Shown here: piece after piece, positions 52,589-60,339 of the stretch | Position numbering within the stretch: position 1 is the first letter of the stretch | Layout of the letters: every line of letters starts with the position of its first letter | From: GCA-016700035 sp964646575 | GTDB lineage: Bacteria > Patescibacteriota > Saccharimonadia > CAILAD01 > GCA-016700035 | Assembly: GCA_964646575.1 (NCBI GenBank) | Contig: CAZYFT010000003.1 | Span: forward strand, 11,001 to 75,000 | Reading direction: 5' to 3' | DNA: 64,000 nucleotides | Notes under the pieces: model-generated | What the model was told of the DNA's origin: nothing | Seen by the model: the letters and a program-made list of their open reading frames with translations, nothing else | Databases searched by the model: none | Position numbers and translations under genes: made by a program

Positions 52589-52620
52589 ATGGACTAATGC
52601 ACCTTACTCATGGAGAAGTC

Positions 52621-52893
52621 ATGTCGGATGAGTCTCAGTATATTTCACGACGACTCAGCAATCAGCTCAATTGCTCACTTGTGATAGCTAGCACGTTTTT
52701 TCTACTTCTACTGATCGCAGATCAAGCAGCGCTCGGAATGACTATCTCCCTGTCAATCATTGCTGCCGTTTTGTACAAACTTTCTGAACATTACGCCAGA
52801 GTCAAACGACCAATACCGCAGACAATTCACTTTCTTATGTGTCTGGCTGCAATCATGAGTGCCGGCTACTTCCTCTGTCTGGGGACCCCATGA
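52621..52893 (+). CDS. Small membrane protein, three predicted TM segments
   Basis: 90 aa, not recognised. Hydrophobic segments: LVIASTFFLLLLIADQAALG, MTISLSIIAAVLYKL, and IHFLMCLAAIMSAGYFLCLG. A charged loop HYARVKRPIPQT lies between the last two. A longer open frame exists upstream, but the ATG at 52621 has GGAGAAGTC directly before it and follows the previous terminator. Confidence 0.65.
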   Translation: MSDESQYISRRLSNQLNCSLVIASTFFLLLLIADQAALGMTISLSIIAAVLYKLSEHYARVKRPIPQTIHFLMCLAAIMSAGYFLCLGTP

Positions 52894-52899
52894 TACTTG

Positions 52900-52926
52900 A
52901 CCGTCTCTTAAGGAGACGGTTTTATT
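52900..52926 (+). terminator. Terminator of the 52621 gene
   Basis: ACCGTCTC/GAGACGGT (52900-52907 and 52913-52920) with a 5-nt loop, then TTTATTT. It overlaps the stop codon of the convergent gene at 52922. Confidence 0.85.
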
Positions 52927-53230
52927 TCTGTTGCGGAGCAGCTGTCTGGGTCGTTGCGCTCTGCTGAACCTCGCGCACAAAATCACCAATGTAAGGTATG
53001 CCGCCCAATGCTGCTACAAGCCAACCAAGCAATACAACAACTAGAGCTACACCCAAAGTTAAACCAATGCCACGGTAAATGCCGGCTCGAAAATTTAGCC
53101 AGGCAAAGCGCCAGCGATCATTTAAAAGATTTACGAACTCTTCAGCACCAACCAAATTAGCCGCTCGTTCGGCCGCATCGAGCTCCTGTGCCTTAGTGGC
53201 AACTGCCTTTTTACTTTGCTGACTTGCCAC
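52922..53230 (-). CDS. DUF5665-like small membrane protein
   Basis: 102 aa. A charged N-terminal helix (AQELDAAERAANLVGAEEFV) is followed by RWRFAWLNFRAGIYRGIGLT and one hydrophobic segment (LGVALVVVLLGWLVAALGGI). The RFAWLNFRAGIYRGIG block matches my recollection of DUF5665. It overlaps the YtxH-like gene by 20 nt and is last in an envelope-related operon. Function unknown. Confidence 0.75.
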   Translation of the reverse strand: MASQQSKKAVATKAQELDAAERAANLVGAEEFVNLLNDRWRFAWLNFRAGIYRGIGLTLGVALVVVLLGWLVAALGGIPYIGDFVREVQQSATTQTAAPQQK

Positions 53231-53753
53231 GAGTTGAAGTTGCCTTCTTTGCTGTAGTTTTCTTCGCAGTAGTCTTCTTTGTCGCAGGCTTTTTTACTGA
53301 ACTCGCAACCTTGTCGGCCGACTTCTTCACGTCCTTAGAAAGCTTCGTTGCCTCTCGCTTTGTGGAGGTTCCAATTTTTTTACCAAGAACTTCAAGCTCT
53401 TCTGCGACAGCTTTGGCTTCTACCATCAGTTTCTTCGCTTCATCGAGCAGGTCATCTTTAATATCACCAGTAGCGCTAGAAAGCTTCAGTGCAATTGTAT
53501 TCATTTGTTCCTTAAGCTTTTCGGCACGACGCATGAGCTCTTTAGTTTCTTTTACAGAGTCATCTTTCACTCGTACACTAGCTTCTTTCACCTTGTCTAA
53601 ACCAACCGAAAGTTGATCTTTGGCTTCATGAAAACCTTTGCCAATGTCCTCACGGGTTTCCTTTCCACTCTTTGGCGCAAAGAGCAAAGCCCCAATACCG
53701 GCAACAGCCGCTCCAATTCCTAAACCCTTAAGAAATCCACCTTTTTTCGACAT
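53211..53753 (-). CDS. YtxH domain protein with Lys/Ala/Thr-rich tail
   Basis: 180 aa. The N-terminus GGFLKGLGIGAAVAGIGALL followed by FAPKSGKETREDI is the YtxH signature (short membrane anchor then APxSGxxTR). The middle is a long amphipathic, coiled-coil-like helix region. The last 35 residues are histone-H1-like repeats of KKPATKKTTAKK type. YtxH proteins are linked to general stress in Firmicutes. Confidence 0.88.
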   Translation of the reverse strand: MSKKGGFLKGLGIGAAVAGIGALLFAPKSGKETREDIGKGFHEAKDQLSVGLDKVKEASVRVKDDSVKETKELMRRAEKLKEQMNTIALKLSSATGDIKDDLLDEAKKLMVEAKAVAEELEVLGKKIGTSTKREATKLSKDVKKSADKVASSVKKPATKKTTAKKTTAKKATSTRGKSAK

Positions 53754-53755
53754 GA

Positions 53756-54019
53756 CTATCTCCTTCTTCGTTTTTTACCTGATGTGGCCTGCAAAATTTG
53801 TGCAAATATTGCACTCATGGTCATTGGGTTGATAATTTTTTCTTTCACTTCGTGCACAATATCAGCGGCAGTTTTAGTGCCATCTTGAGCAATTTCAGCA
53901 ATCCGCTGAATCGTCTTCACAAGCTTTCGAGCCGCAAAGAATACTGCAATCATAATCGCCAAGAGTATCAATACAGCAACCGACAATACAATAATAAGAA
54001 TAAACAGTGTTGTTTCCAT
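53756..54019 (-). CDS. Small membrane-anchored protein (YtxH/DUF948 neighbourhood)
   Basis: 87 aa. One N-terminal TM segment (LFILIIVLSVAVLILLAIMI) precedes a helical region (ARKLVKTIQRIAEIAQDGTK) and a basic end (GKKRRRR). It is similar in layout to DUF948-type proteins often found beside YtxH. It lies 2 nt from the YtxH gene and 4 nt from the MscS-like gene. Confidence 0.75.
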   Translation of the reverse strand: METTLFILIIVLSVAVLILLAIMIAVFFAARKLVKTIQRIAEIAQDGTKTAADIVHEVKEKIINPMTMSAIFAQILQATSGKKRRRR

Positions 54020-54023
54020 TAGG

Positions 54024-54680
54024 CTAAGCCCCTTTCTTTGCCCTTATTGTACCAGCTTTGACAACATTCAAGCGAGACTTCACAATTCGCTGTTTCGAAG
54101 TGTTCATTCTAGTGGCTCGTTCCATAAGTGTAAAAGAGTTGCGATCAATAACACTATTAGGCACCACAAAAATTTGACCCGAATCATCTTTTAGTCGTGA
54201 TTTGCGCGTATCCATATCAATAATCACACCCTCTATTTTTTGATCGAGTGGACCGACACGAACTCGATCGCCAATTCTAAAATGCTTGTCGCGGGCTAAA
54301 TTAAGCCCCGAGATAGTATCGCCAACAGTAGCCGAAAAACCCTGCGAGAAAGCCAGAGCCAGAACCGCAAAAGCACCAGACATCGCTAGCGCAACATTCG
54401 AAAGCCCGGCAAGTTGCAAGAGGGCAATCGAGAGCAATATCCATAAGACAAGATCCAGCAGCTTAACACTGACTTTGATCATCCCCTTTGGGAGCTTAGC
54501 GAGTCCGAGAGCATGCGTTAGTACGCGCGACAATACTTTAATTGAAATAAAGCCAATTATAAATAATAAAATCGCTTTTGGTATGCTTGGAGCCGTACCC
54601 CCTAACCATTGCGTAACTGGCTCCAACAATGCATTGGCTGAAGCAGCGATATCTTGTTGTGTAGCGGCGAGATACGTCAT
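54024..54680 (-). CDS. MscS-like mechanosensitive channel
   Basis: 218 aa. Several TM segments in residues 30-110, then the pore helix and beta domain: ALAFSQGFSATVGDTISGLN, KHFRIGDRVRVGP, EGVIIDMDTRKSRLKDDSGQ and FVVPNSVIDRN are standard MscS blocks. The C-terminal domain is short. It heads the four-gene envelope operon. A TATAGT box (54687-54692) ends 6 nt before the ATG, predicting a leaderless mRNA. Confidence 0.9.
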   Translation of the reverse strand: MTYLAATQQDIAASANALLEPVTQWLGGTAPSIPKAILLFIIGFISIKVLSRVLTHALGLAKLPKGMIKVSVKLLDLVLWILLSIALLQLAGLSNVALAMSGAFAVLALAFSQGFSATVGDTISGLNLARDKHFRIGDRVRVGPLDQKIEGVIIDMDTRKSRLKDDSGQIFVVPNSVIDRNSFTLMERATRMNTSKQRIVKSRLNVVKAGTIRAKKGA

Positions 54681-54738
54681 ATCACCACTATACCGGTTAT
54701 GTTCTTAGACGAAAAGCAATACACCATTCTCGTTATGT

Positions 54739-54767
54739 TTTACATGGTCAAAGTGATGGGATATAAT
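54739..54767 (+). promoter_or_regulatory. Promoter of the candidate structured RNA
   Basis: TTTACA (54739-54744), exactly 17 nt, TATAAT (54762-54767). Predicted start at about 54774. Confidence 0.75.
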
Positions 54768-54773
54768 TCGCTG

Positions 54774-55101
54774 CAACGCACCTTTCGCGCCCTTTATGGG
54801 CCATTTGGTTCTTCCTGGGTCACGACGGCTTACATCGGAAACGGTTTAGTCCGATCCAATACCGTTAATAGACCTTGGGTTTGGGAGAGTAAAGGCCGCA
54901 TGCCTGAACTCGCTAGCACCATGGGGTTACTCGTAGCGTCTGCAGCGCAACGGGTGATACTCGTCGGCTGACTGCGCACAGTCACGCCCAAAATGCCCAG
55001 GAGGACCACCTCGCGCAGCACACGCTGCCAAATTCAGCTGCCCAGCTGACACAGCCCCGCCTCGGTACCCCACAGAACCGAGGCGGGGCACCGTTTTTTT
55101 T
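54774..55101 (+). ncRNA. Candidate structured non-coding RNA of about 330 nt
   Basis: It lies between a strong promoter and a very strong terminator, with no ORF that has both a start and a ribosome binding site; the longest post-start ATG frame is 23 codons. Serial perfect hairpins occur in the 3' half: TGACTG-CGCA-CAGTCA, GAGG-ACCA-CCTC, GCAGC-ACAC-GCTGC, CAGCTG-CC-CAGCTG (the last partly shared). In the 5' half AACGGT/ACCGTT competes with TCGGA/TCCGA. I looked for and did not find the RNase P P4 core (GAGGAAAGTCC), the tmRNA tRNA-like ends, or the SRP RNA loop. The identity is unknown. Confidence 0.6.
55054..55101 (+). terminator. Terminator of the candidate RNA
   Basis: GCCCCGCCTCGGT/ACCGAGGCGGGGC, a 13-bp perfect stem (55054-55066 and 55077-55089), then eight T. 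The T tract runs into the gatB stop codon. Confidence 0.92.
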
Positions 55102-56560
55102 AACCCAATTTTTCTCGTATGAGTTTATTCACAACCTGTGGATTGGCCTGGCCTTGAGTCTCTTTCATTACTTGGCCAACAAAGAACCCAAGTGCTTTCG
55201 CTTGCCCAGCCCTAAAGTCTGCCACCGCCTGCGGATTAGCAGTAACTATCTTTTCAATAATTTCGGCCAGTGCACCCTCATCGGAAATCTGCTCGATTCC
55301 AAGGCGCTGCATGATCTGAGCTGGAGTATCACTACTCTTACAAATCTCCGCAAAAATCTGCTTGGCCTGACTGGAAGAAATGTCGCCAGCCAATTCAAGC
55401 GCAATAAGCTCCGCCAACTGCTGCGGCGTAAAGGGCACAATAATTGTAGTAGCCGCAAACGAGTCCGTATCGTCAGCATGAGTCTGCTGCTTAATCCAAG
55501 CCTGATATTCTCCAACGAGCCAATTCACCAGCTTACGCTCACCTTTTTCACCTACTAGTGTGCGAGTTTCTGCAAAAAACTGAGAGGTATTTTTTTGCTT
55601 GATGAGTACATCCTGCTCATCTACACTCAGCCCGAGTTCAACCAACTCACGTCGAATCGTTATTGGTAGCGGAATCGTTTTTACGTGCGCCTCTTTTTCA
55701 AGCATCGCTTCGGTCACGACAATTGGCGGGATATCTGGCTCTGGAAAATAACGATAATCATGTGCCTCTTCTTTAGAGCGTTGCGAGAAAGTCTTTCCCT
55801 TAGCGTCATCAAAGCCACGGGTTTCCTGCTCAATTACGCCGCCTTTTTCCAATATTTCAATTTGCCGACCAATTTCGTACGTCAAAGCGCGTTCGGCATT
55901 TCTAAAACTATTGAGGTTTTTTAGTTCGGTGCGCGTACCTAGTGAATCATCTTTTGATACCGAAACATTCAAATCGAACTTCATATTGCCGTGCTGCATA
56001 TCGCCATGCGTTACGCCTAAAGTTGTGGCGATAGCGTAGACTTCTTCTAGATACCGACGCGCCTCGTACGGCGAATGCATATCTGGATGCGAAACAATTT
56101 CTAAGAGTGGCGTACCAGCACGATTTAGGTCAACGAGCGAATAATCCTTCCCAGCCGGGTGTGTAAGCTTACCAGCATCTTCTTCCAAATGCGCTCGCTC
56201 TACTCGAACTTTACGGAACTCTCCATCAACAAGAATTTCCACATGCCCCTCTTCAACAATCGGCTGATCGAACTGCGTAATTTGATACCCTTTCGGGTTA
56301 TCAGGATAAAAATAATTCTTGCGATCAAACTTAGTGGTTTCACGAATACTTGCATTCAAGCCGTGGCCCAAGCGGATAGCGAGCTGCACCGCCTGCGCGT
56401 TCGGCAGCGGTAACGTACCCGGATAGGCTAAGCAGATTGGGCAAATATTTGTGTTTGGCGCAGCCGTAACCGAATCATTATCGCAAGCACAAAACATCTT
56501 AGATTTTGTTGCCAGCTGAACGTGGATTTCGATACCGATTGTTGGCGTATATTCACTCAT
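55100..56560 (-). CDS. gatB: Asp-tRNA(Asn)/Glu-tRNA(Gln) amidotransferase subunit B
   Basis: Kinase and tRNA-binding subunit of GatCAB, which makes Gln-tRNA(Gln) and/or Asn-tRNA(Asn). 486 aa. IGIEIHVQL at the start, zinc cysteines in CACD and CPICLAYPGTLP, the DRKNYFYPDNPKGYQITQFD block, and a C-terminal YqeY-like tail domain. It overlaps the preceding 151-aa gene by 4 nt. Confidence 0.97.
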   Translation of the reverse strand: MSEYTPTIGIEIHVQLATKSKMFCACDNDSVTAAPNTNICPICLAYPGTLPLPNAQAVQLAIRLGHGLNASIRETTKFDRKNYFYPDNPKGYQITQFDQPIVEEGHVEILVDGEFRKVRVERAHLEEDAGKLTHPAGKDYSLVDLNRAGTPLLEIVSHPDMHSPYEARRYLEEVYAIATTLGVTHGDMQHGNMKFDLNVSVSKDDSLGTRTELKNLNSFRNAERALTYEIGRQIEILEKGGVIEQETRGFDDAKGKTFSQRSKEEAHDYRYFPEPDIPPIVVTEAMLEKEAHVKTIPLPITIRRELVELGLSVDEQDVLIKQKNTSQFFAETRTLVGEKGERKLVNWLVGEYQAWIKQQTHADDTDSFAATTIIVPFTPQQLAELIALELAGDISSSQAKQIFAEICKSSDTPAQIMQRLGIEQISDEGALAEIIEKIVTANPQAVADFRAGQAKALGFFVGQVMKETQGQANPQVVNKLIREKLG

Positions 56561-57012
56561 ACTAACTTCACTCCCAAATCTGAAATACCGCGCCCGAGCG
56601 CCGCAATTGCATTCGTAACTTGCGGCTTCACGATATCAACATGAATGTCGTGCGCAACTTGATTACGAAGTTTGTGGGCGGACCATACTCCATTGAGATC
56701 CGAAAACTTATCTCCGTGACGTTTAAGCCGTTCACCCATATTATCGCCCGTAAAGCCCTGAGCTTGCATGACATAATCCAAAAGCTTATCCGCTTCCATT
56801 AGGGCATTTTTTAGACCCATGCCGCCCTGGCCTTGCATATGCGCAATTTCTGTCCAGCGCTGTCGAACGAGCTCCACATCCAGGGTTGGCCGAATCGGAT
56901 TAGTGCCATCGGAAAAGTTCTGGCCCGAAGCCTTCGCATCGCCACCTTTACGCATATACATCAAAAGTCCACCAATAACTAAAATCGCCAAAACTACGGA
57001 AACAAATGTCAT
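56557..57012 (-). CDS. Membrane-anchored protein with HEPN-like RNxxAH motif, inside gat operon
   Basis: 151 aa, not assigned to a named family. An N-terminal TM segment (FVSVVLAILVIGGLLMYM, 3-20) and a flexible linker precede an all-helical domain that ends in LRNQVAHDIHVDI, with R116-N-Q-V-A-H121 fitting the Rx4-6H motif of HEPN RNases. It sits between gatA and gatB with 4-nt overlaps on both sides, so it is made together with the amidotransferase. Whether it cleaves RNA is unknown. Confidence 0.75.
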   Translation of the reverse strand: MTFVSVVLAILVIGGLLMYMRKGGDAKASGQNFSDGTNPIRPTLDVELVRQRWTEIAHMQGQGGMGLKNALMEADKLLDYVMQAQGFTGDNMGERLKRHGDKFSDLNGVWSAHKLRNQVAHDIHVDIVKPQVTNAIAALGRGISDLGVKLV

Positions 57013-58436
57013 AATGCCACCTCTGACAGCTTTACATCCAACACCTTCTCAGCTTCACGCGCGGCGGCAAACATGATCGCCTCGGCTTTTTGAGGTGCCA
57101 AAATTTGCAAGCCAAGTGGCATATCATTCACGCCTTCCATAGGTAAAGAAATTGCCGGTATTCCCGCGAGGTTGGCGGCCACGGTCATAATATCGGCTAG
57201 ATACATTTGCGTAGGGTCTTCAGAATGCTCACCAAATTTAAAGGCTTCAGAAGGGGTGGTCGGACCAATCAAAACATCATATCTGCCAAAAGCTTTCTCA
57301 AAATCCTGGCACACCAAAGTTCTAAGCTGCATGGCTTTTTTGTAGTAAGCATCATAGTACCCAGCTGAGAGCGCATAGGTTCCAGTAAGAATGCGGCGTT
57401 TCACTTCCGGCCCGAAGAACTTACCGCGCGTTGCCGAATACATTGCTTCTAAGCCCCCCGTAGATTCAGCAGAAGAACCATAACGAATACCATCATAACG
57501 CTCAAGATTTGATGAAATTTCTGAAGGGGTTAAAACGTAATAGCACGGTAAAGCAAACTCTAGATTTGGAAGCGAAACTTCCTCAAGCTCCCAACCCGCA
57601 TCGGCAAGACGAGCAAAGACTTCATCATATCGGGCTCGCACATCAGCATCCAACGACTGAATATATTCGCGCACAATACCTACACGTTTTGGCAGCTCTA
57701 CTTCACCATCTAAATTGTCAGAACTAATCGTAGTCGCATCCATCGAATCTTGGCCCGCCATTACTGCGGTGAGTAAAGCAGCATCTTGCGCGGTGTGCGC
57801 AAATGGACCAATCACATCTAGAGAACTTGCCATCGCCACCACGCCATAACGACTAATTAGTCCGTAAGTCGGCTTTACTCCCACCACACCACAATATGCA
57901 GCCGGCTGACGGATGCTACCACCCGTGTCGGTTCCAACCGAAAAAATACCAATGCCCGCTGCCAAAGCCGCTGCCGAACCACCTGAACTTCCGCCCGGAA
58001 CCCGCGACAAATCGCGCGGGTTTTTGCTTGGTCCATATGCCGAATATTCCGTCGAGCCACCGTGGGCGTATTCGTCCTGATTTACTTTTGCGATTAAAAT
58101 CGCGCCTTCGGCCTCAAGTTTAGCGATGGCAGTTGCCGTATACGGCGCAATAAACTCATCAAGCATTTTAGAGGCCGCGGTAGTCCGTACGCCATCAACT
58201 AAAAACATATCTTTGGCGGTAAATGGTATCCCCTCCAGACGACCAAGTTTTTCTCCAGCTACGCGACGTGCATCACTGGCTTCTGCAGCCGCTAGCGCTC
58301 GCTCATCTAGCCGAGTCAAAACCGATGCAACCTTTTCGTCTACCTTATCGATACGTGCAAGTGCCTGCCGAGTAAGCTCGACAGCTGTAACTTCGCCACC
58401 CTCAAGCCGCGCTAGAGCTTCTGTAATCGTCATCAT
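57009..58436 (-). CDS. gatA: Asp-tRNA(Asn)/Glu-tRNA(Gln) amidotransferase subunit A
   Basis: Glutaminase subunit, amidase-signature family, 475 aa. The Ser-cisSer-Lys triad blocks are visible: Lys in FTAKDMFLVDG, cis-Ser in GGSSGGSAAALAAG and nucleophile Ser in GTDTGGSIRQPAAYCG. It overlaps gatC by 4 nt. Confidence 0.97.
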   Translation of the reverse strand: MMTITEALARLEGGEVTAVELTRQALARIDKVDEKVASVLTRLDERALAAAEASDARRVAGEKLGRLEGIPFTAKDMFLVDGVRTTAASKMLDEFIAPYTATAIAKLEAEGAILIAKVNQDEYAHGGSTEYSAYGPSKNPRDLSRVPGGSSGGSAAALAAGIGIFSVGTDTGGSIRQPAAYCGVVGVKPTYGLISRYGVVAMASSLDVIGPFAHTAQDAALLTAVMAGQDSMDATTISSDNLDGEVELPKRVGIVREYIQSLDADVRARYDEVFARLADAGWELEEVSLPNLEFALPCYYVLTPSEISSNLERYDGIRYGSSAESTGGLEAMYSATRGKFFGPEVKRRILTGTYALSAGYYDAYYKKAMQLRTLVCQDFEKAFGRYDVLIGPTTPSEAFKFGEHSEDPTQMYLADIMTVAANLAGIPAISLPMEGVNDMPLGLQILAPQKAEAIMFAAAREAEKVLDVKLSEVAL

Positions 58437-58726
58437 CCCAGTACTCGCTTTACTACTATGTAACCGTTTTCGTGACGTGGCGCACGCTCCAAAAGTTTTT
58501 CTGGACCGACCTCAGACTTTTTCACCATATCTTCACGCAACACATCCTGCAGACCAGTAACCTGACTGGTAGGCGTAACTCCATCTGTATCCGCAGCCTG
58601 CAAGGCATCCACCAAATGCAGCACGCGCCCAACCCCCTGTGTGGTTTCTTGCGCATCGGCTTCAGAAAAAGCAATCCGCGCCAGGCGCGCGACGCGGGCA
58701 ACAATCTCTTCGTTAACTTCGCTCAT
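58433..58726 (-). CDS. gatC: Asp-tRNA(Asn)/Glu-tRNA(Gln) amidotransferase subunit C
   Basis: Structural subunit wrapping GatA and GatB, 97 aa. VARLARIAFSEADAQ at the N-terminus and LREDMVKKSEVGPEKLLERA near the end are the family blocks. It heads the gat operon; a TGG-TATAAT box (58737-58742) lies 10 nt upstream of the ATG. Confidence 0.93.
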   Translation of the reverse strand: MSEVNEEIVARVARLARIAFSEADAQETTQGVGRVLHLVDALQAADTDGVTPTSQVTGLQDVLREDMVKKSEVGPEKLLERAPRHENGYIVVKRVLG

Positions 58727-58770
58727 ATTAGCCTATATTATACCAGTAAAATATGAATCTGTAAGGTGTA

Positions 58771-59856
58771 CTACTGGTAGCGCTGCGAGTTTACAGCCCA
58801 CTGCTTGGTCTTTGCGTCTTGGCTCACCAAAAACGCGTACGTCTGCGTGTATGTTGTGTCTGCCGAGTAATCAGACTTTGAAACAAACGTGATAGTTTCG
58901 ATCACTTCGTACTGGTCACCTTTTTTATCGGTATTCACCCGGCGATAGGTGGTTGGATAATTAAACTGTCGGCTTGTAGAGGTAACTTGAGAAAAATCGT
59001 ATTCAGCCGCAAATGCCGTTGTCATATACTGGCGCATCTCGGTAGTATTACCGGCAATATAGGCTTGAGTCCAAAGCGAAACTGCCTCTTCGGCGTTGGC
59101 CTTGTCTTGTTTGGCTTGATCCTCGGCAGATTTTTGCTCATCTTGCTTAGCTTTTTCTTCGTCCTGAGCCGTTTGATACGCCTCAATCACCGTTGCGTAT
59201 CGCTCATTAAGCGTAAAAAAATTATCCGGATAAAAGCCCTGCAAATAGCTCAACTGCTTCTGCACATCTTCCAAAGCTAACTTTGTCGCCGTCGCAACAG
59301 ACCCAAGCTCGTCTATCTGTGCATCGTCAACGTCTTTCAAATTTGCAGCCTGATCTTTTGCGAGGCTCACGTACTTATCTAGCTGATCTAAGCCTTTAAG
59401 ATACTCAGTCTTAGCAGTCTTATCCCCGAGTAATTCTGGCATTTTTTGTGTAGCGGCTTGGCTATCATCAACCTTGTTTTGCATGTCGAGCAAACTCTTT
59501 TCTACATCGCCAAAGCTCGTGTAAGTAGCCTGTTCAACATCTGTCGTGACGAGCTCCGAAGCCGAGATAAGCTCACGCCAGTTTTTTGTATAAAAATCCT
59601 GCGCCGCTGTACGATTACGCCACCAAATAAGTACCGTCGCGGCGGCGGCTAGAAGCCCAACAACAAGCAATGCAATCAACCATGTTTTTGGGCGCTTGTA
59701 CCAAGGCCGTAAATCCACCTGCTTCTTTTCCATACCATCAGTAAGTTCGGCTGCGGTATTGGACTTCACCGACTCACCTGATTCTACTTGCGGGCTTTCA
59801 TCCAGCCCCAGCTGATCCTCTAAAATCGGCTCGGATTGATCCTTGTCTTTTTCCAT
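58771..59856 (-). CDS. Uncharacterised membrane-anchored extracytoplasmic protein
   Basis: 361 aa from ATG 59856, preferred over 59892 because AAGGG sits just before it. Residues 1-55 are cytoplasmic and acidic. One TM segment (KTWLIALLVVGLLAAAATVL) is followed by an outside region of helices and coiled coil (rich in Asp, Glu, Lys, Gln). A C-terminal domain (NAEEAVSLWTQAYIAGNTTE onward, with TYTQTYAFLVSQDAKTKQW) resembles an NTF2-like fold. Function not known. Confidence 0.75.
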   Translation of the reverse strand: MEKDKDQSEPILEDQLGLDESPQVESGESVKSNTAAELTDGMEKKQVDLRPWYKRPKTWLIALLVVGLLAAAATVLIWWRNRTAAQDFYTKNWRELISASELVTTDVEQATYTSFGDVEKSLLDMQNKVDDSQAATQKMPELLGDKTAKTEYLKGLDQLDKYVSLAKDQAANLKDVDDAQIDELGSVATATKLALEDVQKQLSYLQGFYPDNFFTLNERYATVIEAYQTAQDEEKAKQDEQKSAEDQAKQDKANAEEAVSLWTQAYIAGNTTEMRQYMTTAFAAEYDFSQVTSTSRQFNYPTTYRRVNTDKKGDQYEVIETITFVSKSDYSADTTYTQTYAFLVSQDAKTKQWAVNSQRYQ

Positions 59857-59899
59857 TACCCTTATGGTACGCCAACAGGGCGTCTGCAACAAGTTTATA

Positions 59900-59928
59900 T
59901 TGACATAGCTATAAAACAGTAACAGAAT
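59900..59928 (+). promoter_or_regulatory. Predicted promoter of the 59965 gene
   Basis: TTGACA (59900-59905), 17 nt, CAGAAT (59923-59928); same boxes as at 46852. Confidence 0.7.
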
Positions 59929-59964
59929 ACGTTTTTAGCACCTTTCGAGAACCAAGGAGCGCAC

Positions 59965-60303
59965 ATGCGCATCGTCTATGAACTCTACAGCCCGGCGTTT
60001 GAGCGTTCCGATGCGAAAGGCACACGCATTCACGTTCCCGGCTACACCTACTTCCGTCGCAGCTTCCGCACCGGACAGCGTGGAGCGATTCGTAAGGCTA
60101 AGCGTACCTACATGCGCCTACGCCCGGAGCCGGGTCGTCGCATTTTTCTACGCAAGCTAGCCTTCGACAAGTTCTACACCGGTCTGGAAGTCGTCGACAC
60201 GAGCGATGCCACTCCAATCATGCTGCCAAAGCACACCCGAGTGAACGACTCTCGTGGCCTCAGGCATGAATGGGACGAGAGCAAACTAGTGGAGCACTGG
60301 TAG
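59965..60303 (+). CDS. Small basic accessory protein
   Basis: 112 aa, strongly basic in residues 25-68 (FRRSFRTGQRGAIRKAKRTY, then LRPEPGRRIFLRKL), which suggests nucleic-acid binding but no named fold is visible. The C-terminus is more acidic. AAGGAG precedes the ATG. Own promoter and terminator, opposite to its neighbours. Confidence 0.75.
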   Translation: MRIVYELYSPAFERSDAKGTRIHVPGYTYFRRSFRTGQRGAIRKAKRTYMRLRPEPGRRIFLRKLAFDKFYTGLEVVDTSDATPIMLPKHTRVNDSRGLRHEWDESKLVEHW

Positions 60304-60309
60304 CCAACT

Positions 60310-60339
60310 CCCCAGGAAATTTATCCTGGGGCTTTTTTA
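60310..60339 (+). terminator. Terminator of the 59965 gene
   Basis: CCCCAGGA/TCCTGGGG (60310-60317 and 60324-60331), then CTTTTTTTA, overlapping the ligA stop codon. Confidence 0.9.

Noticed and set aside
52222..52620. Upstream extension of the 52621 membrane protein
   Set aside because: It reads through the 51905 gene in another frame and across that gene's terminator.
54654..54971. Open frame of 105 codons over the candidate RNA
   Set aside because: Its start lies inside the opposing MscS-like gene and upstream of the promoter; no ribosome binding site; hairpins and promoter fit an RNA better.
54774..55101. RNase P RNA, tmRNA or SRP RNA
   Set aside because: The conserved P4 core, tRNA-like termini and SRP tetraloop region could not be found on either strand, though a divergent form cannot be excluded by eye.
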